64,000 bases of DNA from Fibrobacter succinogenes (GTDB lineage Bacteria > Fibrobacterota > Fibrobacteria > Fibrobacterales > Fibrobacteraceae), in NCBI GenBank assembly GCA_902800815.1, contig CADCGB010000002.1, forward strand, positions 62,001 through 126,000. Direction: 5' to 3'. Numbering within the stretch: the stretch's first letter is position 1; every line of letters starts with the position of its first letter. Below are positions 8,861 to 17,587 of the stretch, in pieces. The position numbers were made by a program, and so were the translations under genes. Under the pieces are notes generated by a model, which did no database searches, was not told the origin of the DNA, and saw only the letters and a list, made by a program, of their open reading frames with translations.

Positions 8861-10324
8861 TTAATCCTTTACACAGCGAACGTAGCAACCGAATAGTTTC
8901 TCGTTCTTACTCATGCTCGCATAATCACTGCCAACATACAAATAATAGGCAAAACGCGGAGAAACGTCGTAAGAAGCCCAAAGACATGTGGAACTGCCTG
9001 TTTGCTGATTATTGAAGACGGGTGGCAAAACCATCCCGCCAGGCATCAGCGAAAATCCGTATTTATCACGGAAAGCACTTTCAACGGTTCTAGAATCATT
9101 CTGCCACAAGTTAGACGCCTTCAAGTTGCTATTCCCGGAATGCCGTTCATTGACTGCGTAGAGCATAGTCTGGAATTCAGCCAAATCCGGCAAATGCCAG
9201 CCTTCCGGGCAAATTCCGCGAACATCTCTCGCTCTTGTGCAATATGAATCATTGCCACAGCCGACCGCATCATCGGAAAACTTGCCCAGGTAGTCCATGG
9301 CCGCAGCCCAGGTATATCCATATCCGTACTTGGCACAGGAATCCTTGTCATCCTTGATGCATCCTGCCCCTTCCGGATAATCAAGCCTCAGATTTTCCGC
9401 CATCCATGTTTGATCACCGATCACGACAGTCTTGTATTCACGGTTGTCGCGACTATCCTTGAGTGTCCCGTATTCGCAGTTGTCCTCTTCTTGCGTCTTG
9501 CACGGTTCCAGTTGCGCGACATCCGCAGAATCGGGTATCACCTTATAGAAATCGTCATCCTTCACGCACCTTACGGCCATATAGCAGCCACCACTATTGT
9601 CTTTCCATTCCACCGGTTTTTCTGCTTCCAAGTTAAAGGAATACAGGCTACCGTACTGGGCATAGTCTGCCGACATGTATATGGCTTTCGTATTGGACCC
9701 TCCGCTACATCTCATTCCCGTGGGAGTCGCGGCAAAACCATAAATGTCCGTATCGCCCTGCCTATCGTACCAGGCGTCGACAGACCGCAGCAACTTGCCT
9801 GCGGAATCCGGGCCGCCAACAGTCGTCACCAGCTTGCTGAAATCCATAAATCTCGGAAGATGCCAACCCGCGGGGCACGATACTTTCGCATCCATGTCCC
9901 AATAGTAGCGCCATACATCAGTGTCGGCAATGTCCGGGGTATAATTATATGAATATTTCGTGGCAGTATCCGTATAGTTCAGGTTCTGCGCCATCCAGGT
10001 CTGTTCCCCGATGACCACGTACCGGTAAGCCTGTCCGTCGCGTTCGTCGATAAACACCTGCACGCTGCTCGAACTCTCGGGTTCCTGCGAACTGCTGGAT
10101 TCTTCTACAGAGCTACTCGATACAGAACTGCTGGATTCTGCAATGGAACTGCTAGATTCCGCGATGGAACTGCTGGAAACGATTTCAGATGAACTTTCTA
10201 TGGAACTGCTCGATTCATCCACAGGATATTCAAGCGATGACGAACCGTCATCGGAACACGCAGCCAGCGCCAGCGCAACAAAAGCACCCGTCACACATTT
10301 ATTAAAACTCATTTGCCTCTTCAT
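8861..10324 (-). CDS. Lipoprotein with two FISUMP domains
   Basis: 487-residue lipoprotein. The lipobox LAAC puts the lipidated Cys at residue 23. Residues 27-88 are a linker built from SSSS blocks. Two FISUMP (TIGR02145, Fibrobacter succinogenes major) domains follow, starting near residues 91 and 295. Each has the D-x-R-D-x-x-x-Y start, the W-M-A-(Q/E)-N-L core and a CPAGWHLP or CPEGWHLP block, and ends in V-R-C-V-K-D. AGGAGG lies 7 nt before the ATG. The family is abundant in Fibrobacter and its function is unknown; a surface location is inferred. A second two-domain member is at 38613-40139. Confidence 0.88.
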   Translation of the reverse strand: MKRQMSFNKCVTGAFVALALAACSDDGSSSLEYPVDESSSSIESSSEIVSSSSIAESSSSIAESSSSVSSSSVEESSSSQEPESSSSVQVFIDERDGQAYRYVVIGEQTWMAQNLNYTDTATKYSYNYTPDIADTDVWRYYWDMDAKVSCPAGWHLPRFMDFSKLVTTVGGPDSAGKLLRSVDAWYDRQGDTDIYGFAATPTGMRCSGGSNTKAIYMSADYAQYGSLYSFNLEAEKPVEWKDNSGGCYMAVRCVKDDDFYKVIPDSADVAQLEPCKTQEEDNCEYGTLKDSRDNREYKTVVIGDQTWMAENLRLDYPEGAGCIKDDKDSCAKYGYGYTWAAAMDYLGKFSDDAVGCGNDSYCTRARDVRGICPEGWHLPDLAEFQTMLYAVNERHSGNSNLKASNLWQNDSRTVESAFRDKYGFSLMPGGMVLPPVFNNQQTGSSTCLWASYDVSPRFAYYLYVGSDYASMSKNEKLFGCYVRCVKD

Positions 10325-10360
10325 TGAGGAACCTCCTATTCAATCTTTTCCAAAGATATA

Positions 10361-10386
10361 TTAAAAGGCGGCGCAAGGCCACCTTT
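10361..10386 (-). terminator. Rho-independent terminator of glnS
   Basis: On the minus strand the stem AAGGTGGC / GCCGCCTT with loop CTTGC is followed by TTTTAA, 45 bp after the glnS stop. It is identical over 23 bp to the element at 7778-7800. Confidence 0.75.
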
Positions 10387-10430
10387 AATTTGTTTTTAAC
10401 ACGCAGTATCGCGATGCGTTATAATTCGAA

Positions 10431-12116
10431 TTACTTCGCGACAGTTTTTGCGAAAGAATCCTTCAGATCCACAGTGCGGTTGAACACCAGGTGACCCGGC
10501 TTGGAATCTTCGCTGTCCAGGCAGAAGTAGCCCTGGCGCATGAACTGGAAACGGTCTTCCAACTTGGCGTCAGCGAGGCTCGGTTCCACCTTGGCCTGCT
10601 TGATGACCATGGAATCCGGGTTCAGGTAGTCGTGCCAATCTTCGCCCTCGGGAACCGCAGCCGGATCTTCGAGCGTAAACAGGTTATTGATGAGGCGCAC
10701 TTCGGCATCCACGGCATGGGCCGCAGAAACCCAGTGGATGGTGCCCTTGACCTTGCGGCCATCGGGAGTCTCGCCACCCTTGCTCTGCGGGTCATATTCG
10801 CAGTGAATCACCGTCACCTTGCCGTTAGCGTCCTTCTCGACACTCTTGCAGGTCACGAAGTAGGCGCCCTTCAGGCGGACCTCTCCGTCCGGCTTCAGGC
10901 GGAAGTACTTCTTCGGCGGTTCTTCCATGAAGTCGTCGGCCTCAATGTAGAGTTCCTTGCCGAACGGGACCTGACGCTTGCCGGCGGTTTCGTCGTTCGG
11001 GTTGTTCTCGACTTCGATCATCTCGACCTTGCCGTCTTCCCAGTTGTCAATCACGAGCTTCACCGGGTCAATCACGGCCATCACGCGGTTTGCCGTCTTG
11101 TTCAGTTCTTCGCGGATGCAGAAGTAGAGCAAGTTCACGTCGACCATAGAGTCGGCCTTGGAAACGCCGATACGGTCGCAGAACTCGCGGATGGAACTCG
11201 GCGTGAAGCCACGGCGGCGGTAACCGCAGACCGTCGGCATACGCGGGTCGTTCCAGCCCATCACTGCCTTCGTCTCCACCAGTTCGAGGAGTTTGCGCTT
11301 ACTCATCATGGTGTAGGTCAGGTTCAGGCGGGCAAATTCAATCTGCTGCGGACGGTTGTCGAGACCGAGTTCAATCAGGAACCAGTCGTACAGCGGGCGA
11401 TGCGCTTCGAATTCCAGCGTACAGATGGAGTGCGTAATGCCTTCAATCCAGTCGCTGAGCGGGTGCGCAAAGTCGTACATCGGGTAGATGCACCACTTGT
11501 CGCCAGTGCGGTGGTGCGTGCAATGCTTGATACGATAGATGACCGGGTCACGCATGTTCATGTTCGGACTAGAGAGGTCCACCTTGGCACGGAGGCACTT
11601 CTCGCCGTCGGCATACTTGCCGTCGCGCATCTCGCGGAAGAGCTTCATGTTCTCTTCGACGCTGCGGTCGCGGTAGGGGCTCGGACGGCTCGGCTTGCCG
11701 GCGTCGTTGCCGCGGTATTCCTGCATCTCGTCGCGGGTCAGGTCTTCCACATAAGCCTTGCCCATTTCAATCAACTTTTCGGCAAAGGCGTAAATCTGGT
11801 CGTAGTAGTCGCTCGCGAAGTATTCGCCGCCCTTCCATTCAAAGCCGAGCCACTTCACGTCCTCGCGGATGGAATCCACATATTCCACGTCTTCTTTGGT
11901 CGGGTTCGTATCGTCAAAACGGAGGTTCGTGATGCCACCGAAATCCTTGTACTTGTTCGCCGTACCGAAGTTCAGGCAGATGGACTTCGCGTGCCCGATG
12001 TGGATGTAGCCGTTCGGCTCCGGCGGGAAGCGGGTATGCACGTTGGTGCGCTTGCCCGTAGCGAGGTCGTTAACGATAATGTCCTGTACAAAATTCGAGG
12101 ATTCGGGGATTTCCAT
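10431..12116 (-). CDS. glnS: Glutaminyl-tRNA synthetase
   Basis: 561-residue class I aminoacyl-tRNA synthetase that charges tRNA-Gln with glutamine in the cytoplasm. The HIGH motif appears in [17 protein letters not shown] near residue 40, and the KMSKS-loop equivalent is MMSKRKL near 270. The catalytic core has the GlnS/GluRS signature NLRFDDTNP, and the C-terminal half carries the beta-barrel anticodon-binding region. The length matches the bacterial family. AAAGGA lies about 7 nt before the ATG. Direct charging agrees with the tRNA-Gln gene at 43283; no gatCAB genes are in the window, so whether the indirect route also exists cannot be judged. It is followed by its own terminator. Confidence 0.97.
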   Translation of the reverse strand: MEIPESSNFVQDIIVNDLATGKRTNVHTRFPPEPNGYIHIGHAKSICLNFGTANKYKDFGGITNLRFDDTNPTKEDVEYVDSIREDVKWLGFEWKGGEYFASDYYDQIYAFAEKLIEMGKAYVEDLTRDEMQEYRGNDAGKPSRPSPYRDRSVEENMKLFREMRDGKYADGEKCLRAKVDLSSPNMNMRDPVIYRIKHCTHHRTGDKWCIYPMYDFAHPLSDWIEGITHSICTLEFEAHRPLYDWFLIELGLDNRPQQIEFARLNLTYTMMSKRKLLELVETKAVMGWNDPRMPTVCGYRRRGFTPSSIREFCDRIGVSKADSMVDVNLLYFCIREELNKTANRVMAVIDPVKLVIDNWEDGKVEMIEVENNPNDETAGKRQVPFGKELYIEADDFMEEPPKKYFRLKPDGEVRLKGAYFVTCKSVEKDANGKVTVIHCEYDPQSKGGETPDGRKVKGTIHWVSAAHAVDAEVRLINNLFTLEDPAAVPEGEDWHDYLNPDSMVIKQAKVEPSLADAKLEDRFQFMRQGYFCLDSEDSKPGHLVFNRTVDLKDSFAKTVAK

Positions 12117-12157
12117 TTTGGTATCCTTTTAAAATTTTACGGGCTAAATTTAGCAAA

Positions 12158-12856
12158 TTACTGACGGCGGCGTTCCTCGCGAATGTCATCCATGCGCTTC
12201 TTGTACTTCATGTTCACCGCCTTGAGCCTCTCGTCCGAGACGGTCTTCTTGAAAGACGGGTCCATTGCCTCGTAAATGAATTCGCGCACGCCCTGGATAA
12301 AGAAGTGTGCCTCAAAAGGCTCACCGAAGTTTTCCCTCATTCCGTTAAAGAGATTGTCAATCATCACGCCCTCCGCATAGGAATACTTGACAATCATGGA
12401 CGTGGTATCGGTAATGACAACCTTCTGGCCCGTAATCGGCCCAGCAAGGGCAATCGACGGAGCCTTGTCACCCGCCGCCTTGCGTTCCTCTGTCACCTTC
12501 TCGAAATGCTCGTTGACTTTTTTTTGCTCTTCTGCCGAAAGCTGGAGCTGCCAGGTAGAATCCTTCAAGGCCCTCTCGTTATCCACAACACCCTGGATCA
12601 TGGCATCGAGATCGAGCATCGCACCGATCCGCTGGGGCGTGTTCATGTAGAGCGGCAGCCCGTACACATTGCCCAGGATGTACGCAAAGACCTGAGCATC
12701 GGTCATCGTGCTTGCACCGGCATTCTGGGGCTGACTGGCGGTCTGCTGGGCAGCAGTCTGCGCCGGAGCCGTCTTTTGGTCGGTCTTCTGCGATTCGTCA
12801 GCGCCGCAGGCAAGCAGTGTAAAGGCACAGATACATAGGGCAACAAAATTTTTCAT
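12158..12856 (-). CDS. Lipoprotein with FKBP-N-like region
   Basis: 232-residue lipoprotein with lipobox LLAC (Cys17), a Gln/Ala/Thr-rich linker at about 22-48, and a helical region. The stretch DAQVFAYILGNVYG through LSAEEQKKVNEHFEKV resembles the dimerising N-terminal domain of FKBP-type prolyl isomerases. The catalytic FKBP domain is absent, so isomerase activity is not expected. The end is strongly basic (MDDIREERRRQ). AGAGG lies 8 nt before the ATG. It is divergent from aroE with a 90-bp shared promoter region. The FKBP-N resemblance is a judgement from the helical pattern and is uncertain. Confidence 0.65.
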   Translation of the reverse strand: MKNFVALCICAFTLLACGADESQKTDQKTAPAQTAAQQTASQPQNAGASTMTDAQVFAYILGNVYGLPLYMNTPQRIGAMLDLDAMIQGVVDNERALKDSTWQLQLSAEEQKKVNEHFEKVTEERKAAGDKAPSIALAGPITGQKVVITDTTSMIVKYSYAEGVMIDNLFNGMRENFGEPFEAHFFIQGVREFIYEAMDPSFKKTVSDERLKAVNMKYKKRMDDIREERRRQ

Positions 12857-12883
12857 AGCATTTCCTCTTTTGCCCTAAATATT

Positions 12884-12906
12884 ATATATCTTTTGTAGTG
12901 TATAAT
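12884..12906. promoter_or_regulatory. Divergent promoter region (lipoprotein / aroE)
   Basis: A perfect TATAAT at 12901-12906 points toward aroE, about 40 bp before its start. On the other strand a TATATAAT-like box around 12884-12892 points toward the lipoprotein gene. No clear -35 hexamers are seen. Confidence 0.4.
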
Positions 12907-12946
12907 GAGAGTTCAGCCCCAGGTGGGCGGACAAAAGAGGTAAAAA

Positions 12947-13852
12947 TTGGCTAATACGAATGCCGGCATAGACGGCAAAACAGAATCCCTGTGTATTTTC
13001 GGGCATCCGGTCGCACACAGCAAGTCGCCCGCGATGCACAACGCCCTTTTCGAGGCGCTCGGAATAAACGCACGCTACCTACCCCATGCACCGGAACCGG
13101 AAAATTTTGCGGACGCCATCCGCGGGTTCAGGGCAATGAAATTCCGTGGCGCGAACGTCACCATCCCGTACAAGACCGAATTCGTGGGTTGCGACGGAAG
13201 CCCGAGGCTCGTAGACGAACTTTCCAACATCAGCAAGTTCACCGGTAGCGTGAACACGCTCTACTGGAAAGACGGCATTGTCGGCGGCACCCTCCGCGGG
13301 ACGACGACCGACCCGTACGGTTGCATCCGTAACCTCGAGGAGAACGGCGTTGTCGCAAGCAACAAGAAGGTTGCCCTCCTCGGGAACGGCGGTGCAGCAA
13401 AAGCCATCGCATTCACACTCGTGGAACAAGGCAACAAGCTCACCATCGTATGCCGGAACAAGGAAAAGGGCCTGGCGCTCGCCGACGGCCTTAACGCGGT
13501 CTTTGCCGATGTCGGGGTACAGGTTTCTACCTTCGACGAATTCGAAGGCATTTCCGCAAGTTTCGACATCATCATCAACGCGACATCGGTGGGCATGACC
13601 CCGAACGAAGGCGAAAGCCCGCTCCCGGCAGAATGTCTGCACGCAGGACAGGCAGTCTGCGATATCGTGTACACTCCCCCACGCACCAAGCTGCTGCAGA
13701 TGGCTGAGGCGAAGGGCTGCAAGGTCGTCACGGGCGAAGGCATGCTCGTGCACCAGGGGCTCGAGAGTTTCCGCAAGTGGTTCCCCAAGGAGACCGAGGG
13801 CCGTACGAACGAAGAACTGACTGCGATTATGCGCAAAGGAATGCAGGGTTAG
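12947..13852 (+). CDS. aroE: Shikimate dehydrogenase
   Basis: 301 residues, starting at TTG 12947 with AGAGG 6 nt upstream. It reduces 3-dehydroshikimate to shikimate with NADPH in aromatic amino-acid synthesis. The substrate-binding start FGHPVAHSKSPAMHN, the catalytic-Lys block NVTIPYK (near residue 69) and SVNTLY are present. The nucleotide-binding loop is GNGGAAKAI (near 145), and NATSVGM and HQGLESF follow. The usual NTDGxG block reads TTDPYG, keeping the catalytic Asp but replacing Asn with Thr. The next gene starts 1 nt after the stop and encodes the adjacent pathway steps, so the two are an operon. Confidence 0.95.
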   Translation: MANTNAGIDGKTESLCIFGHPVAHSKSPAMHNALFEALGINARYLPHAPEPENFADAIRGFRAMKFRGANVTIPYKTEFVGCDGSPRLVDELSNISKFTGSVNTLYWKDGIVGGTLRGTTTDPYGCIRNLEENGVVASNKKVALLGNGGAAKAIAFTLVEQGNKLTIVCRNKEKGLALADGLNAVFADVGVQVSTFDEFEGISASFDIIINATSVGMTPNEGESPLPAECLHAGQAVCDIVYTPPRTKLLQMAEAKGCKVVTGEGMLVHQGLESFRKWFPKETEGRTNEELTAIMRKGMQG

Positions 13853-13853
13853 T

Positions 13854-15464
13854 ATGAGAGAGCATATTTTCTTTACCGGTTTCATGGCCAGCGGCAAGAG
13901 CCGTACGGGCCGCGCGATGGCAGAACGCCTAGGCCGCCCGCTCGTCGATACCGATGCGGTAATCGTCGAGCGCGCAGGCAAGAGCATCAGTGAGATTTTT
14001 GAACAGGACGGCGAAGCGAAGTTCCGCGAGATGGAACGCGACGTAATTGCAGAAATCGCCCGCAACGAGACACCGCAGGTGGTATCGCTTGGGGGCGGTG
14101 CCCTCAACAATCCCGAGAACGTGAAGGTCATCCGCGAGTCGGGAACGCTTATCCGCCTGTGGGCCAAGCCCGAAATCCTTTCCGAACGCATCGGCCGCAA
14201 GAACACGCGCCCGCTGCTTGCAAACCTGAGTGACGAGGAACGCCTCGCGAAAATCAAGGCGATGCTCAAGGAGCGCGAAAAGAACTACGCGCAGGCGGAC
14301 TTCAGCGTGGAAAGCACGAACGACGCGAACGAATCGCACATCATTGAGCGCATCCTTCGCATGCTGCAGTTCTGGAAGAGCCACGCGCTGGACGTCTACC
14401 CGAGCAGTGGCGGCCGCTACCCCATCTTTATCGGCAAGAACATCGTTCCCGAGACGGCATGCCTGCTTGAAGGCCTGCAGCTTGCGCCATCGCACGAGTT
14501 CCTGGTATGCACCGACACAACTATCGCGAAGGCACAGGCGCAGATGCTCAACATGCTCCGCGGTCAGGCAGGCAGGTGCCCCGTATTCCGTTTCCAGGCG
14601 GGCGAGCGCAACAAGACGCTCCACAACCTGAACCAACTCTTCAGTTTCATGCTGCACCGCGGCTACACCCGCAAGAGTTGCCTGCTGCAGTTTAGCGGCG
14701 GCGTGGTCGGCGACATGGCCGGCTTCGGAGCCGCCACCTACCAGCGCGGCATCCCGTTTATCCAGTTCCCCACGACGCTCCTCAGCATGGTCGACAGTTC
14801 CGTGGGTGGCAAGGTGGCGGTGAACCACCCCGAGGGCAAGAACATGATTGGCGCATTCTACCAGCCCCGCGCAGTGGTGTGCGACATCTCGGTGCTTTCT
14901 ACCCTCAACGACACCGAATACCTCGCTGGCCTTGCCGAAATCGTGAAGTACGGCGTCATCTACGACGAGGAATTCTTCAGTTACCTCGAAAACAACGTGA
15001 ACGCCATCAAGAACCGCGACTTCGAGGCACTCAAGCATATGATTTTCCGCAGTTGCGAAATCAAGGCCGAGGTCGTGGGCATCGATGAGAAGGAATCGGG
15101 CCTGCGCGCCATCCTCAACTACGGGCACACCTTCGGGCATGCCATCGAAAAGATTACCGGCTACAACATGTTCAGCCACGGAATCGCCGTCTCGCTCGGG
15201 ATGCGCGTCGCCGCAAGGGCCGCCGTGATGCTCGGCATGATGGATTCTGCAGCAGAAGCACGCCAGAACGCGCTCCTCGATGCGCTCGGATTCCCGAAGA
15301 CGTTTAGCGTGGATACGGAAAAGGCGTGGGAAGCGATGGCAGTCGACAAGAAGGCCGAAAAGGGCACGCGCGTCTACATTCTGCCAACCAGAATCGGTGC
15401 GGTAGAAAAGGTAACGAACATCGAAAAAGATATTGTAACGAAAGCATGGGATGCAATTAGGTGA
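13854..15464 (+). CDS. aroKB: Shikimate kinase / 3-dehydroquinate synthase fusion
   Basis: 536-residue bifunctional protein. Residues 1-170 are shikimate kinase, with Walker A GFMASGKS at 9-16, substrate-binding DTD near 33 and the GGGA loop near 81. Residues about 177-536 are 3-dehydroquinate synthase (AroB), with FSGGVVGDMAGFGAATYQRG, PTTLLSMVDSSVGGK, the metal-binding Glu in LAEIVKYG and the metal-ligand His block NYGHTFGHAIEK. AroB makes 3-dehydroquinate from DAHP early in the pathway; AroK phosphorylates shikimate later. Each domain alone is of normal length, so this is a clean fusion of two usually adjacent genes. It lies 1 nt after aroE. Confidence 0.95.
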   Translation: MREHIFFTGFMASGKSRTGRAMAERLGRPLVDTDAVIVERAGKSISEIFEQDGEAKFREMERDVIAEIARNETPQVVSLGGGALNNPENVKVIRESGTLIRLWAKPEILSERIGRKNTRPLLANLSDEERLAKIKAMLKEREKNYAQADFSVESTNDANESHIIERILRMLQFWKSHALDVYPSSGGRYPIFIGKNIVPETACLLEGLQLAPSHEFLVCTDTTIAKAQAQMLNMLRGQAGRCPVFRFQAGERNKTLHNLNQLFSFMLHRGYTRKSCLLQFSGGVVGDMAGFGAATYQRGIPFIQFPTTLLSMVDSSVGGKVAVNHPEGKNMIGAFYQPRAVVCDISVLSTLNDTEYLAGLAEIVKYGVIYDEEFFSYLENNVNAIKNRDFEALKHMIFRSCEIKAEVVGIDEKESGLRAILNYGHTFGHAIEKITGYNMFSHGIAVSLGMRVAARAAVMLGMMDSAAEARQNALLDALGFPKTFSVDTEKAWEAMAVDKKAEKGTRVYILPTRIGAVEKVTNIEKDIVTKAWDAIR

Positions 15465-15474
15465 GGAATAGCGT

Positions 15475-16458
15475 ATGAGCATACTAGTTACAGGCGGTAC
15501 AGGCGGACTCGGGTTCCATATTCTCTCGAGCCTGAGCGGCACAAGCCACGATCTCTACAGCTTTAGCGACGAACAGCCGCAACCCTGGCAGAAGGTAGAC
15601 GGTGTGGAGTACCTCACCGGCGACATGCTGAACTTCAAGGACGTGCTGGAGATGATGCAGAAGGTGCAGCCGACGCACATCTACCACCTTGCAAGCCAAT
15701 CCTCCGTCGGGCTCAGCTACAAGAAGCCCTACGAGACGCTGAACATCAACCTGCTCGGCACGCAGACACTCCTCGAGGCGACCCGCCAGATTGTCCCCAA
15801 GGCAAAGATAATGCTCCTGAGCTCGAGCGAAATCTACGGCCGCACCGAGCAGCACCTCACCTACCTGCACAAGGAAACGGACCTGCCGAACCCGCTCACT
15901 CCTTACGCCACGTCAAAGGCGTGCATGGAAATCTTAGGCAACCAGTTCCGTAACGCGAACGACATGCACATCGTGGCCGTGCGCCCCTTCCATTTCACGG
16001 GCCCGCACCACAGCAGGCGTTTCGCAATCCCCTCCATTACCTACCAGCTGGTAAAGATAAAGTACTACCATGCCGAACCCGTAGTGTATTCGGGCAGTCT
16101 CGACATCAGCCGCGACGTGGTGGACGTGCGCGACGTTGCCCGCGGGATGATACAGATTCTCAACACGGCCCCCTCCGGGCAGGTGTACAACATCTGCAGC
16201 GGAAAATCCTACACCTTCCGCGAACTCGTCGACATGCTCGTTGAGATTGCTGACGTGAGCGTGGACTTCCGTTTCGACCCCGCCTACGAACGCACGAACG
16301 ATATCCCGCTACTTGTCGGCGACCCCACCAAGGTAAGCGAGATTGGCTGGAAGCCCATGATAAGCATCGAGGACAGCCTCACCGACCTCTTCAACGAAAT
16401 GGTCGTGCGCAGGCGCACCGAACTCAAGCTCGGCATGGGCAAGGACCTGCCGCTGTAA
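15475..16458 (+). CDS. NAD-dependent sugar epimerase/dehydratase (RMD-like)
   Basis: 327-residue extended short-chain dehydrogenase. The Rossmann motif TGGTGGLG is at residues 6-13, followed by GDMLN and HLASQSSVG. The catalytic Ser is in LSSSEIYG and the Tyr-Lys pair in YATSK near residue 144. The pattern SVGLSYKKPYETLNINLLGT and RPFHFTGPHH is closest to GDP-4-keto-6-deoxy-mannose reductase or GDP-mannose dehydratase-like enzymes that make deoxy sugars for surface polysaccharide. The exact substrate cannot be assigned. GAGGA lies 7 nt before the ATG, and it follows aroKB by 10 bp, so it belongs to the same transcript; a terminator follows. Confidence 0.85.
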   Translation: MSILVTGGTGGLGFHILSSLSGTSHDLYSFSDEQPQPWQKVDGVEYLTGDMLNFKDVLEMMQKVQPTHIYHLASQSSVGLSYKKPYETLNINLLGTQTLLEATRQIVPKAKIMLLSSSEIYGRTEQHLTYLHKETDLPNPLTPYATSKACMEILGNQFRNANDMHIVAVRPFHFTGPHHSRRFAIPSITYQLVKIKYYHAEPVVYSGSLDISRDVVDVRDVARGMIQILNTAPSGQVYNICSGKSYTFRELVDMLVEIADVSVDFRFDPAYERTNDIPLLVGDPTKVSEIGWKPMISIEDSLTDLFNEMVVRRRTELKLGMGKDLPL

Positions 16459-16485
16459 AAGCGCTCGTTATCCCGATATTCCGCC

Positions 16486-16513
16486 AAGCGCCCCGATAAA
16501 AGGGCGCTTTTTT
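16486..16513 (+). terminator. Rho-independent terminator
   Basis: The perfect 8-bp stem AAGCGCCC / GGGCGCTT with an 8-nt loop is followed by TTTTTTG. It ends the aroE-aroKB-epimerase transcript, 28 bp after the epimerase stop. Confidence 0.85.
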
Positions 16514-16540
16514 GCGCCTCATTTTTTTATTTTTAGGAAT

Positions 16541-17587
16541 ATGAGACGTTCCTTCGGCAAGTTATTTTTCGCAGTCCTCACCGCATTTGCGGTCCAGGCC
16601 GCTTTCGCGGGCGATGTGACGCCCCCCTCTGGCGCCGTGCGCAACCTTACGGCAAGCGACTTTATGCCGCACCAGAACAGCGCGAAGGAATTCAACGAGA
16701 CTTGGAGCTACCAGTTCGTGTTCGACAACGGAACGCGCGCATTCGTGAACTATTCCACGCTGTATGTCCCCGGTTCAGGCAAAAAGATCGGCTGCGACAT
16801 GAGTTTCTGGAACTTCAAGGGCAAAAGTTACGCCGTGGGTCGCCAGTACCCACCCGAACGCCTGAAAGCCATCAAGGAAAAGAGCACTATCGACATCAAG
16901 GGCGAATACGCGATGGAAAACAAGCCCGGCAAGGGCCACCGCGTGTACTTTACCGCCGACAAGGGCGGAAAGTTCTTCATGGACCTCACGTTCGAAAGTG
17001 CGGAACAGGGCAAGGTGCTGGGCGACGGAGTCTGGAAAGTCGGCAGCGAGAAGTTCGCGCAGTACGTGCACATTCCCTACGGGCGCGTTGCAGGCCGAAT
17101 CGGCTACAACGAGGATACGATTAGCGTGAAGGGTTACGCCTACATGGACCAGACGTGGCAAACCGTGCAGGCGACAGACCTCGCGGTCCGTTCCATCAAT
17201 TTCAGCACCAACACCCGCTCGCCCTACTATGCGGGCAGAATCTCCATGACCGAGAAGGGCGGGCTGTTCGGCTACGCACTCTACAACTCGGGTGAAGGCA
17301 CTAAAGTGCTGTTGCCCACGCAGGTCAAGGACGGCGAGGACAACTACAGTGGCAAGAAGTTCCCGAAGAACAAACTTACCATCGCATGGAAGGAGGGCGC
17401 TCCCGAACTTTCGTTCCCCGTGAACAAGACGTACCAGAAGGCAAGCCTCCTGGACAAGGTAGACGGGTGGTTCGCGAAGAAGGCGATGAAGATTGCCGCG
17501 GGCGGCGAGATTCTCTTCTACCGCGGGCGCAGCGATGCAAGCCACAACAAGAAACTCGACTGGACCGTAACAGGAGCGAAGGACTGA
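16541..17587 (+). CDS. Secreted CrtC/Svf1-like lipocalin-fold protein
   Basis: 348-residue exported protein with a signal peptide (FFAVLTAFAVQAAFA/G). The central block IPYGRVAGRIGYNED then VKGYAYMDQTWQ matches the pattern of the CrtC / AttH / Svf1 double-lipocalin group, where a G-x-G-Y-x-D-x-x-W segment follows a region of the type P-F-A-R-V-S-G. Members bind or modify hydrophobic ligands; catalytic activity here is unknown. Just before the ATG is TTTTTAGGAAT, which may act as a weak ribosome site or a TATTTT-type -10. Its stop overlaps the hisA start by one base, so hisA is translated from the same message, an unexpected pairing. Confidence 0.7.
   Translation: MRRSFGKLFFAVLTAFAVQAAFAGDVTPPSGAVRNLTASDFMPHQNSAKEFNETWSYQFVFDNGTRAFVNYSTLYVPGSGKKIGCDMSFWNFKGKSYAVGRQYPPERLKAIKEKSTIDIKGEYAMENKPGKGHRVYFTADKGGKFFMDLTFESAEQGKVLGDGVWKVGSEKFAQYVHIPYGRVAGRIGYNEDTISVKGYAYMDQTWQTVQATDLAVRSINFSTNTRSPYYAGRISMTEKGGLFGYALYNSGEGTKVLLPTQVKDGEDNYSGKKFPKNKLTIAWKEGAPELSFPVNKTYQKASLLDKVDGWFAKKAMKIAAGGEILFYRGRSDASHNKKLDWTVTGAKD

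Noticed and set aside
10080-10215. Tandem repeat array in the FISUMP gene
   Set aside because: It is the in-frame Ser/Glu linker of a lipoprotein, not a separate element.
10491-12164. A 557-residue open frame opposite glnS
   Set aside because: Antisense shadow: glnS is fully supported by motifs, and the opposite frame has low-complexity His/Val/Ala-rich sequence without domains.
13929-15542. A 537-residue open frame opposite aroKB
   Set aside because: Shadow of the fusion gene, which has complete catalytic motifs in both domains.
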